This document shows, in pieces, positions 25,440 through 36,900 of a DNA stretch of 64,000 bases; the first letter of the stretch is position 1; every line of letters starts with the position of its first letter. The position numbers were made by a program, and so were the translations under genes. Below the pieces are notes generated by a model. It did no database searches. It was not told the DNA's origin and saw only the letters and a program-made list of their open reading frames with translations. The stretch covers positions 1,054,001 through 1,118,000 of the forward strand of contig JADKHR010000001.1 of the NCBI GenBank assembly GCA_016721625.1, given 5' to 3'. The DNA is from Elusimicrobiota bacterium (GTDB lineage Bacteria; Elusimicrobiota; Elusimicrobia; FEN-1173).

Positions 25440-27092
25440 CTACAGATCGGCGCGTTCTAGCTTTAATTTTCCCAGCAGGAAGGGGGTGGTGAAGGCAACG
25501 ATATTGAGCAGGACCAGCGCGGTGAAGATGAAGACGGTTTCCGACGTATTTCCGAAGGATCGGCCGGAGAAATAGTGAGCCCGGACGACCACGGCCTCCA
25601 GGGCCAGGGTGACCCCCACGTAAAAAAGAGAGGTCGCCATGTAAACAAGTCCGCCGGCCGACGTTTGGATCTGGGCGACGTTCTCCAGGCCGAACCGCGG
25701 GAACAGAGCCCCGAACCCCACCCCCATCCCCGCCAGCGTGATCGACATGACGAAGACCGTCCCGTTGGACAACCAAACGATGAAGCGGTCCACCCCCAAA
25801 AAAGCGTTGGACACCCACACCAGGGCCACCCCCATGGCCGCGATGGGGACGACCCCTCCCAGGAATTTTCCCCAGAGGATTTCCCAGAGGCCCATGGGGG
25901 CCGACCGGAGGGCCCACCAACTTCTCCCCTCCAGGCTGACCGCGGGAAAAACGAACCGAAGACCCACCGACGCCAGGACGAACCCCACCATGCCGATGTT
26001 CAGGAAAGAGATCAGCCCCCGCAAAAAACGGGTGTCCAGGGGCAATTTTCGGATGCTGATTAAATAGATGGCCACGATGGACAGGAGCATGAGGAGCTGG
26101 GACCATTGGTTGGAGTCTCGACGGAAGACCGCCAAATCCTTGCCCAAGAACGCCCGGAACCGCACGCCGAAGAGGGACGGAACCCAACGCCATTCCCGAC
26201 CGAGCGGCGCGGGCCGGTTGCGCCGGGGGGATTCTTGGGCGGAGGACCACCCCCCGTAATAGGCTTTCTCGCCGAAATAGAGCAATCCCCCCGTGACCGC
26301 CAGCGCCGTCCCCACCAGAATTCCGCCGAACTGGAGCGCGTCCGCCACCCGCCCGGCCGCGAAGCCGCCCACGGCCTGGGCCAACCAATAGGAGGGCAAA
26401 AAAGGCGCCGTGGGCGTTTCCAGAAGCGCGATGTACTGGATCAGAAACTCCATGGTGTCGGCGCGTAGGAACTTCGCCGGGGCCAGCCAACGGACCCAGA
26501 GGAAAAGGCCCGTGCAGATGAGAACCGCCAAGACCAGCATCACGTCCCGCACCCGACGGGCCGGGAAAAGGCACATGAGCGCCAGGGAGAGGGCGATTCC
26601 CAGGGCGCTCGCGATCCAAACGAAAGGGATCCCGAGGGCCGTCAAAAGAAAGTAGAACGCCGGCCCCTGGCCCGTCACCTGGCCGTAGGCGGCGAGGAAA
26701 GGGAGGAGGGACATGACCATCATCCAAGAGGAGAAAATCGTCGTCTCCAGGGACTTGAAGGCAAAGAGGGTCCGGTAGGGAAGCGGGGTGTGGACCAACA
26801 TGGACAGGTCCCGGGCGAAAAACAGGGTGGAAAAACTGGCGAGGGTGCTGGAGAAAATGATCATGAGGAAACTGGTCATGAAGGCCATGGCCAAAATTTT
26901 AAGGAGGAGCAGGTCCCCGATCAACTCCACGTTTCGGATGACCGTCAGAAACCGAAAGAAACCCCAGTGGAGCCCGCCGAAGAAAAGGAGGCCTAGACAG
27001 GCGAAACTGGCGGCCTTGATTCGTTCGGCCGCGGAACTCCGCGTGACCCAGTTCTTTAATTTAAGAAATTGGATGCGCAGGAGAAACCGCAC
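25440..27092 (-). CDS. ABC exporter permease
   Basis: About 550 residues with 12 or so predicted TM helices, including FMTSFLMIIFSSTLASFSTLFF and runs from 150-200 and 380-540. It looks like large ABC-2-type permeases encoded beside a CcmA-like ATPase. I chose GTG 27092 (VRFLLRIQFLK), 2 bp after the ATPase stop; a TTG at 27116 is an alternative. The ribosome site is weak, and the gene is probably coupled to the ATPase gene. Substrate unknown. Confidence 0.8.
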   Translation of the reverse strand: MRFLLRIQFLKLKNWVTRSSAAERIKAASFACLGLLFFGGLHWGFFRFLTVIRNVELIGDLLLLKILAMAFMTSFLMIIFSSTLASFSTLFFARDLSMLVHTPLPYRTLFAFKSLETTIFSSWMMVMSLLPFLAAYGQVTGQGPAFYFLLTALGIPFVWIASALGIALSLALMCLFPARRVRDVMLVLAVLICTGLFLWVRWLAPAKFLRADTMEFLIQYIALLETPTAPFLPSYWLAQAVGGFAAGRVADALQFGGILVGTALAVTGGLLYFGEKAYYGGWSSAQESPRRNRPAPLGREWRWVPSLFGVRFRAFLGKDLAVFRRDSNQWSQLLMLLSIVAIYLISIRKLPLDTRFLRGLISFLNIGMVGFVLASVGLRFVFPAVSLEGRSWWALRSAPMGLWEILWGKFLGGVVPIAAMGVALVWVSNAFLGVDRFIVWLSNGTVFVMSITLAGMGVGFGALFPRFGLENVAQIQTSAGGLVYMATSLFYVGVTLALEAVVVRAHYFSGRSFGNTSETVFIFTALVLLNIVAFTTPFLLGKLKLERADL

Positions 27093-27094
27093 GG

Positions 27095-27847
27095 TCAGGC
27101 GAGGAACTTCAATAAGTCCCGATACTGGTCCCCGCCGGTGAGAGTGAGGAAAATGTCCTCCAGGGTCCCGGAGTGGGCGGCCTGGGCCCGAAGATCGGCG
27201 ATAGTTCCCACCCGGGTCAGCCGTCCCTGCTGAACGATGCCCACCCGGTGGCAAAGCCGTTCGGCGATCTCCAGGACGTGGGTGCACATGAAGATGGCAA
27301 CGCCGCTCTCCGACAACCGCTGAAAAACGTCTTTCACGAGCCGGGCGCTCTTCGGGTCCAACCCCACCATGGGCTCGTCTAAAAACAAGACCTTGGGTTC
27401 GTGAAGCAGGACGCCCGCCAGGACGAGCTTCTGCCGCATCCCATGGGAATAGGTTTCCACCAACTCCGACCCCATCCCGCCCATCTCAAACATTTCCAGG
27501 AATTCCGGGATTTTCTTTTTCTGGTGGGAAAGGTCCACCTCGTAGAGGTCTCCGATGAAACGCAAAAACTCGTTGCCGGTCAGGTGGGGATACACATAGG
27601 GCTGGTCGGGAACCAGGCCCATGATCTTCTTGGCGCGGCGGGGTTCGGCCTGGACGTCGAAGCCGCCCACCCAGGCGCGCCCCGCGGTGGGCCGCAGGAG
27701 CCCCGTGAGGAGTTTCACCGTCGTCGTTTTCCCCGCTCCGTTAGGGCCCAGGAAACCGAAAATTTCCCCCGGCGGGATTTCCAAATCCAGCCGGTCCACC
27801 GCTAAAACGTCCTGAAATTTTTTCATCAACCCTTCGGTTTTGATCAT
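27095..27847 (-). CDS. ABC exporter ATP-binding protein (ABC-2/CcmA type)
   Basis: 250 residues. Walker A GPNGAGKTTTVKLLTG, Q-loop GLVPDQPYVYPHLTG, a diverged signature YSHGMRQKL, Walker B VLFLDEPMVGLDP, and H-loop CTHVLEIAE. ATG 27847 overlaps the stop of the dolichol-kinase-like gene. With the downstream permease it makes a two-part exporter. Confidence 0.9.
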   Translation of the reverse strand: MIKTEGLMKKFQDVLAVDRLDLEIPPGEIFGFLGPNGAGKTTTVKLLTGLLRPTAGRAWVGGFDVQAEPRRAKKIMGLVPDQPYVYPHLTGNEFLRFIGDLYEVDLSHQKKKIPEFLEMFEMGGMGSELVETYSHGMRQKLVLAGVLLHEPKVLFLDEPMVGLDPKSARLVKDVFQRLSESGVAIFMCTHVLEIAERLCHRVGIVQQGRLTRVGTIADLRAQAAHSGTLEDIFLTLTGGDQYRDLLKFLA

Positions 27848-28434
27848 GCCATCCCCCGGAAAAAATGCAGGGCCAACCCCGAGAGGAGGGGAAGCGTCAT
27901 GTTGTCGTCGGGCGGAAGCGAGAAAAACTCCAAGACTGCGGCCAGGAGCGCGCCCACCAAAGCTTCCGGCCGCCCCGGGACCGGGGTCAAGACCAGAACC
28001 CCGACCACCCAGGCGCCCAGGAAACAGGCCAGGCTTCCCTCCAAACTTTTCCCGCCGATCCGGAGGCGGCCCCAGGTCCGGCCCACGAACCCGGCCAAGC
28101 CGTCTCCCACGGCCAAATAGAGCATGGCCGCGACCACGATGTCCCGTTCGGGAACCAGCAAAACCACCAGGAAACACCCCGCCAAGGTCCAGAAAATCCC
28201 CGAAGGCCGGTGCCCCTCTTTTTCCCGATGGATGCCCGCGAAACGGCCAAGGAGCCACGCATTGAACGGGCCGTGACGTAGGCGTCCCGCCTCCAGCCCC
28301 GCCCCTAAAACCAACGCGGTGCCCAAAATCCAAAGGGTCGGCCCGCGTCCGGCGGCGACGAAAAGCAAGGCGTATCCGGCGCTGAAAGCGTGGAAAATTT
28401 TCCGCAGGCTTTCCTGTCGGAAGGCGGACATCAT
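27844..28434 (-). CDS. Dolichol/phytol kinase-like membrane protein
   Basis: 196 residues, about six TM helices. The C-terminal half has LAVGDGLAGFVGRTWG and GGKSLEGSLACF, the pattern of the CTP-dependent polyprenol/phytol kinase (SEC59/VTE5) and CdsA-like family. It could phosphorylate a polyprenol or related lipid. The ATG overlaps the M50-like gene (ATGATG with TGA). Substrate cannot be read from sequence. Confidence 0.75.
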   Translation of the reverse strand: MMSAFRQESLRKIFHAFSAGYALLFVAAGRGPTLWILGTALVLGAGLEAGRLRHGPFNAWLLGRFAGIHREKEGHRPSGIFWTLAGCFLVVLLVPERDIVVAAMLYLAVGDGLAGFVGRTWGRLRIGGKSLEGSLACFLGAWVVGVLVLTPVPGRPEALVGALLAAVLEFFSLPPDDNMTLPLLSGLALHFFRGMA

Positions 28435-29192
28435 GGGAGAGCCCCCCGTATCCATCCGCCCTGGGCGGCCGCCTTCCGCCCCAACCATGAGAGGCCTTCC
28501 CAGGTCCGTTCAAAAAGTAGCCTCGTGTCCCCCACCCACGCGCCAAAGAAGGAAGAAAGTTCCACGATCGATGGGAAAAGGGCCTTCAACACGAAGGCCA
28601 GCACCAGGCCGTTGGATAAAACGATGAGTACCAGAGAGAAGAAAGTTCCCGCGTGGCGGAGGTCCGGCTGGTTTTGTCGAAGGGCGTGAACGGTGAGAGC
28701 CAGGTGGAAAGCCAGCGTCAAGCCGATCCCGAAACCGACCCAGAGCGGAGGGGCGGCCAACGGGGCGTAACGGCGCACGAGCCCGTAGGCCAGAAGGACC
28801 GCGATCGTGTAGGCGGGAACGCAATAGGGGGCGAGGGCCACGAAGGCGTTGGTGTCGGACAGTTCGACTTCGCCCCCCTTTTCCGAAACGAAGAGGGATT
28901 TCACTTTGTAACCGGAGAGCAGGGCCGCCGCCGCGTGGGTCAACTCATGCCCGAACACATACAACGTCATGGGTTTACGAAAAATCAGATGAAGGAGGGC
29001 ATACACGGCGGCGCCGGCCAAAACGGGAAACAGCACCGGTCCCTCGAAGGGAAGCGCCCGCCCGACGCGCGCCAGGCCGATCCAGGCGCCCAGAGCGGGC
29101 CCGGCCAGAGCGAGACCCAGCGCGGGATAAAGGGGGCGCGGAAATCGGAGGCGGGACTTCTTGGACTTCCGTCGAAAACGGACGCGCCTCAT
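28431..29192 (-). CDS. M50B-like membrane zinc-metalloprotease family protein
   Basis: 253 residues, about six TM helices. FGHELTHAAAALLSG (about 80-94) carries an HExxH zinc motif in a membrane context, as in peptidase M50B-like proteins; a second-ligand motif is not clear. A very basic N-terminus faces the cytoplasm. It overlaps panD by 4 bp. It may be a site-2-type protease or a relative without activity. Confidence 0.65.
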   Translation of the reverse strand: MRRVRFRRKSKKSRLRFPRPLYPALGLALAGPALGAWIGLARVGRALPFEGPVLFPVLAGAAVYALLHLIFRKPMTLYVFGHELTHAAAALLSGYKVKSLFVSEKGGEVELSDTNAFVALAPYCVPAYTIAVLLAYGLVRRYAPLAAPPLWVGFGIGLTLAFHLALTVHALRQNQPDLRHAGTFFSLVLIVLSNGLVLAFVLKALFPSIVELSSFFGAWVGDTRLLFERTWEGLSWLGRKAAAQGGWIRGALP

Positions 29193-29557
29193 CCCGCCGC
29201 GGCGCCAGGCTTCTCGTGCAGATATTTGACGAAACGGTTCCCGCGGTCCACCAACACGATGCGGGCCCGGGGCGGGCGGCGGGCCACGTCAAAGGTCATG
29301 ATGATGACCTGGTCCCCCTTTTTCACCAGGCGGCTCGCGGCGCCGTTGGCGCAGATATCTCCGGAACCCCGGGGACCTTTGATGACGTAGGTTTCCAGGC
29401 GCGCCCCGTTGGTGTTGTCCACCACCAGAACTTTTTCGTGTTCAGCGATGTCCGCTTTCTCCATCAAGGCGGCGTCGATGGTGAGCGACCCCACATAATC
29501 CAAATTAGCGTCGGTGACGGTGGCGTTGTGGATCTTGGACCTCAGAAAAATTCTCAC
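29189..29557 (-). CDS. panD: Aspartate 1-decarboxylase
   Basis: 122 residues. Makes beta-alanine for pantothenate. The family start RIFLRSKIHNATVTDANLDYVG is seen in part, with the Gly-Ser self-cleavage site in YVGSLTID that creates the pyruvoyl group, and the later NGAASRLVKKGD. GTG 29557 has GGAGAA 6 nt upstream and matches the usual N-terminus; an ATG ten codons upstream would add unrelated residues. panB and panC are not nearby. Confidence 0.95.
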   Translation of the reverse strand: MRIFLRSKIHNATVTDANLDYVGSLTIDAALMEKADIAEHEKVLVVDNTNGARLETYVIKGPRGSGDICANGAASRLVKKGDQVIIMTFDVARRPPRARIVLVDRGNRFVKYLHEKPGAAAG

Positions 29558-29630
29558 AGGGTTCTCCGGTCGCCCGAGCAGAGCCATGGCGAGGGGGACG
29601 TGGACCGCGGATGGGAGAGGGGGGTCGTCA

Positions 29631-30380
29631 TCAGGTCGATTTGGGGGAAAAGCTCGGAAGGTTCGGGGCGAGCTGTGTTTTAAGGCTAGCGTGGGCTTCC
29701 CAAAATTCCGAAGAGGAGACGGTCAGGATGAACCCGCGGGCCCAAGCCCCCGCTCCCCCCCGCGATTCCATCATTTGAACGGAAAAGCCGGCGGACCGAA
29801 GATGCGCTTCCAGTCGTCGCGCCTCATCGAGCCGAGCCGTGGAGAAAACCACGCGGCGATCGCCTTCTTCTCCGGGCTCGGGGTCAAACATCAAATCGGT
29901 CACTGGCAAACCCCGCCGGCGGGTTTCCTCTCGCCAGGCTTCCTTGGCGGCTGGGGCCAACAGGCGAGCCCGCCTTGAATACCGGGTCTCGGGCCGGCCG
30001 AATAAACGGTAGACGTCCCGGTAGGCAAAGTAGGCCCGTTTGGCCGACGATTCCGCAACACGCGCATCGTAATGGGCCCGCAGAATGTCCCGCTCTAACC
30101 GTAAAACGTCTTCGCTCCGCTCCCGCCGATCCGCCAGGGCCGTCCATCGCTCGCCAGCGTTAAGGAATTCCGCTTCCAGAGCGCGACGCGCGACCGACGG
30201 GTCATTGGCCCAGAATCGGTAACCTTCCGCCTCGAAGAACGACGCCCGAGCCCGCGCCCCCATTTCCAGACAGAGGATCCCGACGACCCCCGCGACAACC
30301 GCTGAAAAAACCATCAGGGACTGGAACGCGCGCCAAAGGCGGATCCTCGAGAAAGCAAGAACGGAGGGAGGAGAGATCAT
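29631..30380 (-). CDS. Membrane-anchored hypothetical protein with helical periplasmic domain
   Basis: 249 residues. One TM helix (about 20-40), a charged, helical middle (40-130), and a C-terminal part (about 165-240) with alternating beta/helix resembling a SPOR or ferredoxin-like fold (RRVVFSTARLDEARRLEAHL, GFILTVSSSEFWEA). The ATG overlaps the response-regulator stop (ATGA). Function unknown. Confidence 0.6.
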   Translation of the reverse strand: MISPPSVLAFSRIRLWRAFQSLMVFSAVVAGVVGILCLEMGARARASFFEAEGYRFWANDPSVARRALEAEFLNAGERWTALADRRERSEDVLRLERDILRAHYDARVAESSAKRAYFAYRDVYRLFGRPETRYSRRARLLAPAAKEAWREETRRRGLPVTDLMFDPEPGEEGDRRVVFSTARLDEARRLEAHLRSAGFSVQMMESRGGAGAWARGFILTVSSSEFWEAHASLKTQLAPNLPSFSPKST

Positions 30381-30775
30381 CTCCCCGCGATTAAAAGCTT
30401 CACGCTTTTCAACAAGTTTTCCGTAAGGATGGGCTTGACGAATATTTTCTTAACATTGGGGGAAGCATCCAAGGCCTTTCGGGTGTCGCCCGCGTCGGCG
30501 TAGGAACTCACCACCATGACCGGAATGGCGGCCGTTTCGGCGGTTTCCGCCAAACGTCTAAGGATGGTCAACCCATCGACGCCTGGAAGCATAAGATCCA
30601 AAAGGACCGCCACGGGTTTGCGCGAAAGGATTATTTCCAACCCTTTGATTCCGTCCGGGGCCACGCATACCTCGTATCCCTCTTGTTCGAGGGTGAGACT
30701 CAAAAACTCCGAAATAGCTTCGTCGTCTTCGACGACCAGAACCACGCACCCTTTCTTCTGCGGATCTTCGTTCAT
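30377..30775 (-). CDS. Single-domain response regulator
   Basis: 132-residue receiver domain. Acidic pocket VVEDDEA, phospho-Asp in VLLDLMLPGVDG, Ser in MVVSSYAD, and Lys in IFVKPILTE. I chose ATG 30775 (MNEDPQKKG), with AGG 7 nt upstream; the frame is open further upstream without family sequence. A -35/-10 pair lies at 30938-30967 and a terminator-like hairpin at 30832-30859, both upstream. Confidence 0.88.
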   Translation of the reverse strand: MNEDPQKKGCVVLVVEDDEAISEFLSLTLEQEGYEVCVAPDGIKGLEIILSRKPVAVLLDLMLPGVDGLTILRRLAETAETAAIPVMVVSSYADAGDTRKALDASPNVKKIFVKPILTENLLKSVKLLIAGR

Positions 30776-30831
30776 GAGGGACCTTTTTAAAGATGTCGAG
30801 CGCAATGAATATCCGTGATGCGGAAAATCCG

Positions 30832-30859
30832 AAAAAAGCCCCCCGCTCGGAGCGGAAGC
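30832..30859 (-). terminator. Terminator-like hairpin with T6 between giant protein 1 and the response regulator
   Basis: Minus strand GCTTCCGC pairs with the GCGGGGGGC arm (two G-U pairs, one extra G), followed by TTTTTT (30837-30832). It can end giant protein 1 transcripts. It also lies downstream of the 30938-30967 promoter and so could attenuate the response-regulator gene. Confidence 0.5.
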
Positions 30860-30937
30860 CGGGACCTCGAAACCCAAAAGCACGAGCGACGGCCAACGCC
30901 AAAAACCCCGGCGATTGAATGGCTCATCGGAATCGGT

Positions 30938-30967
30938 AGTCTAACAACTGGGGCGGCCCGCTGTCAA
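30938..30967 (-). promoter_or_regulatory. Sigma-70-type promoter upstream of the response regulator
   Basis: Minus strand TTGACA, 18-bp spacer, TAGACT. Predicted leader of about 155 nt that includes the T6 hairpin. Confidence 0.6.
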
Positions 30968-30996
30968 GAAAAAGGTCTCTTCAACATCGACGGAAA

Positions 30997-33900
30997 TCAG
31001 GCGCAAATACGAACAAATTCCAGGCGGCGGAGAATCCTTTCCAGGTCCGCCCCCAAGAGGGCGGGCAAGGGAATCAACTCCACAGGCCATTGGGCGAGTT
31101 CCTCCGGGGATTCGCGAAGATTTTCCGCCGCGAACCCCACCACCCGGAGAGGCCTTTGCCACACAGGAGATTGTCTTAAATCTTTCAAAGAAAGCCGGCC
31201 CCCCGCCAATACCTTTTTCGCTTCCGGCTCGGACGCCAGCAGAAGATGGGCTCGACTCAGCCCCTCTCGATCCGAGGACGGAACGCCTTTTGCCAGGAGC
31301 TCCGTCGCCTGGGCTCGGGAAACCCGTCCGTTCCGAACGACCAAAGCGAGCGGGTTGGCGGGCTCCCGGTGCGACGCCGCCAGGGCCGCCGAAAAGCAGA
31401 ACCACGTTTGCGCCTTCTGCGGATCGGACGAACCGGATTCAAACAACGGCGTGATATCCAAAACAACACCGGCCCCCCCTAAACGGGAAACGGAAAGCCG
31501 CCATTGCAGAAGGGAGACCCGTACACGGTTGTAGGCCTCGGCAAACGCGCCAGCCTGGCTCTGGGCTTGATCCGGGGCCGTTTTCAACAAGAGCGCGAGG
31601 GTTTCCGCCACCCGGCGGGGCACGGGCCCCGACAGGGGGCGCGTGTCGTCCCAGGCGGCCAAGGCCGCGCCGGCCGCCGCGGGGTCTCCGTTTTGGGCCG
31701 CCTCGACCACCCGCGCCGCCAAAGCTTCCGCCCCCAGAGGATGGGAGCAGAAGAAATCCACCCAGAAGAAAGAGGCAACCTCTTGTCGGATCAACCCGTC
31801 GATCCGTGCCTCTGAAAGGTCGGGAAGCGGGTTCCCCGTCACCCCCAACCCCTGACGGAGGTTTTCGACCAACGACCCCTCGAGGGACAAGCGAGCGGGA
31901 TTCACCAGCGCCTCCAGCCCCTTCATTTCAGCCGGCTCCGGCGCGAGCGCCAACAATGCCTGCAGGACCGCCCACCGGTCCTCCGAACCGAGAGAATCGA
32001 TGACCGGCCGTTGGCGGACCGTTACCCCGGGAACAGAAAGGACCCCCGACACAGGGGCCTCGAAACCTGGGTCGCCACCATCCTCAGACTGGGAATGAAG
32101 GTTCATTCGCTCTCCGCGGAGCCCCCCCGCGATGATTTCTTTCCGCAGTTGACCTCTCGCGCAGAACGCTTTTTTATAAGAGCCACGGTTCGACTGGTTC
32201 TCAAAACCAGTGATTCTGTCAAACTCAACGTCGGTCGCCTGAACGCTCCCTTTCCAATCCAAAAGAGTCCTTCGCCGATGTCGAGGCATTTGGGGCGGCA
32301 GAACCATCACCTCCAACGTCCCCGGCTCAAAAATGCGATCGCACAAAAAGTGAAATGTCCAGGGATTGTCAATGTCTTGGACTTCGAGGGGAACGGGGGT
32401 CCCGTCGGAGTTTTTTCGGGGGGTTAGAATGAGCGCGGCTTCCCTTGCCAAAGCAAAAAGGGCGGCAGAGCCAAACCCCCTCTTTTTCTTGTTGTCACGG
32501 ATGGTGATGTCATTTAAAAGGATCGCTTCTCCTCCGTCAAAAAAATCGATCTCCCCCACGTTTTTGCCGTCGTTCACAACAAAAACGATCCCTGAATCTT
32601 CGTGGAACGACACCGATGGAAGGGGTGGGACCGACCGGGCATCGGGTTCTTCTTTTGTTATTGCCAATTCCGGCCAGAGGAGTCGGCGCGCCTCTACGGA
32701 AAGAGAACCCTGAATATCGCCCCGCTGATTGGATCTCTCGATCGCGGAATGAAGAAACGGAGATTTTGTCCCTTTTGAGCGTTCCGGTTTTCTCCGCTTT
32801 GACCCCCGCGACGCGGGATCCAAAAGCACCGCCGCCGCCTCCACCTCCTCGGGTTCTCCGCCCCGAACCGCGAGAGTTCCTTCCCCTCCATGAAAAAGAC
32901 CGAGGCGCCCCGCTTCGGCCATCAGGGCCAGGGCATAGCCCTCCCCGGCGGGAGGGAGACCGGTGATTTTCAAAATGATTTCCCCCCGTTTCCCTTTCAC
33001 TTCGGCCCGTCCGACAAAGCGCCCGTCTAATTCGAACATGGAAATGCTTAATCCAGACCCCTTGGGCCTGGTTTCATAACGCACCCTTCGCCGAAGCTCG
33101 GCCAAAGACCTCAGGCTCGGGAAGAAGCCACTCGATGGAGAATATGAAGGTTCCGAAATAGTCTGATCCCGTTTGGAGGGATCCGTGGTTGAACTTCGGA
33201 ACCCATCTTCTCCCGGCTCCTGAAGAGTCGACCGATTTCCGTTCGACTGAAGTTCCACCGCCCACCCGAGGTCCGCGCCGGACGAGATCATTCGGCGCAA
33301 GTGTTGGACCGAGAACCCGGCGCGCGTGAAAGCTGTTCGCCATTCCGCTTCCGTTCCGGGCAAGCTCAGAGCGCCCGCTAACAAGTGACGACCGAGCCCC
33401 ACACGAGAGAGAAGTCGTTGCTCCCGGGCCACCAAACCCATCAACACCTGGGCCCGGGTTATTTCACCCCGCCGCCACGCGGCGAGGTCATAAATCGTGA
33501 GGGGAAGGCATTGCCCGATCAAATCCGTCACCCACCCATGCGTCGCCTGGGAAAATATTTTTTCAAGCAACGAGGATGCCCGCGCCTCTAGGTCGGCGAA
33601 AGGTTCGCCCGACTCGATGGCGTCCCTCATGTCATCAAAGAATGGCGACGAGAGAAAGATGGCCTCCAAATTTTCCCCCAAGAAAGCGGTGGAGCGAACG
33701 ATGTCCGAATCGGCCCCATGAATGAGAAGCGCCGCCCGACCCCCTGGTTTCAGAACCCGATGGATTTCCTCCAACACGCGGCGCCAATCCGTATAGGCCA
33801 AGGTGAAAGAATCGACGACGGCATCGAGGCGGCCATCCGCCAGAGGGATGCGTTCGCCCCGCCCTCGAAACCAGGGGGACGCGGGTTTAAAGGGCGCATA

Positions 33901-36900
33901 GGTGAAATCGGCCAAATCCATTCCCACCATCCGGACATCGAGACCCCATTCCTTCGTCTTGAGGGACAGCCTTCCCAACCCGGCCCCCAAATTGAGGACA
34001 CACGCGCCTTTCGTTTCGGCCACGCCGGTCAAAAATGACCTAAAAAAATCCCAGGCCTCTCTATGCCGGTCGGAAAGACTGTGCGTTTGAGCCCCCGTGT
34101 AGACGCGGGACCATAGGCTTTTCGCGGTCTCCGCCGGAGAAGATGGTCCGGAGCGCGCCGCAAAAAGGTCGAAACCAACCCCGTCGCCCTCCCATCGATC
34201 GACGCGAACGAACTCTTCCATTTCGGCCGAAATATCCCCGGCGCGTATTTCCACCGCTCTCATTTTCATCGGCGTCCCGCTAAAAAGGAATACGCCTTCC
34301 GCTTGAACGCGACCGAACACCGACCGGAAATCCCATTTCCCCTGGGAGGCCGCGAAACCGTTCCGCAGAAGCCATTCCGTGAGATGTCTTTCCAAGGCCG
34401 CTGGAAATGGATGACCGCGTTGGAAAGACCCGCGGGGCTCCGAAACGAGGGGGGTCCCGCTCTCCCCGGGGGGAACGATGTGGGTTACAAGAGGCATCCG
34501 CCATCGCCACCCGAAAAACCGGCCAAGCGAGGGATGGAGCCCGTTTTCCGGGACGATCCAGCGGATCCTCCCCAAGAGATCGGTCTTCACGGAGGCACCC
34601 CATTTCCCCGCAAAGACTTGCACCCGCCGGGCGGCTTGGAGAAAAAAAGCCCGGACAAAAGAGAGATCGGGCACGAGGATTTCCATTCCATTTCGAACCC
34701 GAAGAGGGACGTTCTTTTCGGCCAGCCAGTGCAAGAGAGAATCGCGAAACAGCCCCGCCCCCATCCAAGAAGCCAAGAGAACCGCCCCGAGAAACGGATC
34801 CACCGGAAAACCAAACCCCGCGAGCAACGCGGAATGGGACCGTTTCGCCGGGCCGGCCGATTCGTAAAATTCCCGCCGAAGTCTCCCTCGCAGGTGAAAA
34901 TTCGCCAAGGGCGAGTCCTCCGAAGTTCCCGTGGGACCGACCCTCTCAGCGAACCGTGGGTCCTTTTCGGCGAGGGCCCCCCCCCAGTTCAGCCCGGAAA
35001 GGAACGCCGGGGAGGGCTGATTCGGCAGGACCAGCAGCGCCTCCATGGAACCGGGCTCAAAAATATGGTCCCGCAAAATCCGGTAGGTCCGCGGATGAAC
35101 GACGTCCATGACAACAAAGGGCCTTTCGTTCTCTTGCCGATCAGGAAAAAGGGCCGCCGCTTCCCTCGCCAACGCCAGGACGGCGGCGAGCCCGAACCCC
35201 CGCTTTCTCTTGTCGGGGTTCGTGGAAAAATAGTTTAACCGCAGAGCGTCGCCGTCCCTTAGAAACGTGATTTTTCCAACAGGCCTCCCATTTTCATCAT
35301 CGATAAAATAATGGTTTCCCCGAATCCTCCAAAAAGAAATGGAGGGCACCCCGCGCCATAGATCCTTCGCCGGCTCCTTTTCCGGAGTTCGCTGATCCGA
35401 ATAGAATTCGGGGCGGAGGACGCCTCGGGCGGTGAAATAGGTCTCGTAATCCCCGGAATCAGGATTTCTGTTTTCCTTTCCAGTCAACCGAAGGAATTCC
35501 GGGTCGGATTCATGAAAAGGATTTTCCCAAACGCTGTCCGACCCATATCCGTATTCGCCCTCCGAATCGATTATCTCCATGGTCCCCGGTTGGAAAACCC
35601 GATCCCTCAGCAGACGAAAAGTCCATGGATTGGAAATTCGGGAAACCACGAGAGGGACGGGGCGTCCGTCCGCGTTCCGGTCCGCATCCGTCAGCCGGGC
35701 GGCCCTTTTCGCCACGTTCAACACCGCGGCGGACCCATATCCCCTTTTCCGGTTCGAAACGTTCACGGAACTCAGAAATACAAAGCGTGGGGTTTCAATG
35801 AAAAAAGTGTTCCCCACGACCTGGTTTCCGGCCTCGATGGCGTAACAAAAGGTCCCCTCCTCGTTCACCAGCTCAACCGATGGAAGCGATACAGAGTCCC
35901 CTCCCGGGACCACCCATAAACGTGACAACCTGAGAAAAGGCGCGAAAAGAAGGGACACCCCGTGTTGAAACGAAAAACCGATGGGGGAGCGGTCCCCGGT
36001 CAAGGAATGAGGACTTCTTTCAATGAGAAACGCCAAAACACTTTTTAAACGGGATCCGATAAAACGGGCGGAACGCGCGAGGAAGGGCTCCGCCGTGGAA
36101 GGACGTCGGCCATAGAAGGAGAGGACGTGCCCGTTCGAAAGAAGAATGGGTTCCCACAACCGTTCCCCCGCCGTCGGATATTTATTCCCATCCCCGCGAG
36201 ACCCCACGACCAACGAAATGTCCTTACCGCCGCAGAGGAACCTGAATTCCACGACTCCCGGCGCCAAAAGGCGCCGTTCCGCCACGCGAATGCCCAAACG
36301 GGAGACCCAGCCTTCCACCGCGGCCGCCAAGCCGTTCAGGGTCATCCCTTCCCCGGCGAGAGCCAGTTCCAACACCGTTTTCCGTGGGGACCCCAGCAAC
36401 AATTCGGGCGAAAGACTGATGGGTTTCCCCGCGAAGAATTGATCGAAAGGCACCGGGTCCCGGGCAAAAACATCCAAGGGATGGCCCTCCAGGGGATCCG
36501 TGCGGGGAGTGATCACCACGGTGGAGCATCCGTTCCGCCGGAGTTCGGCTTGCAGACCCGCGGTATGGAACCCCCCCGTGACGAGAACGGCGGCGGAAGC
36601 CTTGGCGGATCTCACCTGCGCCATGAAATTAGCGGCCAAAGCGTTGTTCCTCTCCATGGCCAAACGACAAAATTGTTCGTGGGAACGGCAAAAGGCGGCC
36701 AGGCCGCCTGGGGGTTCCGACCCTTCGGAAAATTCGCTCAGGCGAGCGGGAAGCGCCAGAATCAGTTCCTTCTTATTTTCATACGCCGCCCAATGCTCGG
36801 GGGACATTTCATTTTCCAACAAACGGCGAAGGAGCGCGGCGTCCCGGTCCATGGCCAAGAGTTTTTTTTCATCCGGGTTCGAAGCGAGGCGATCGCCCAG

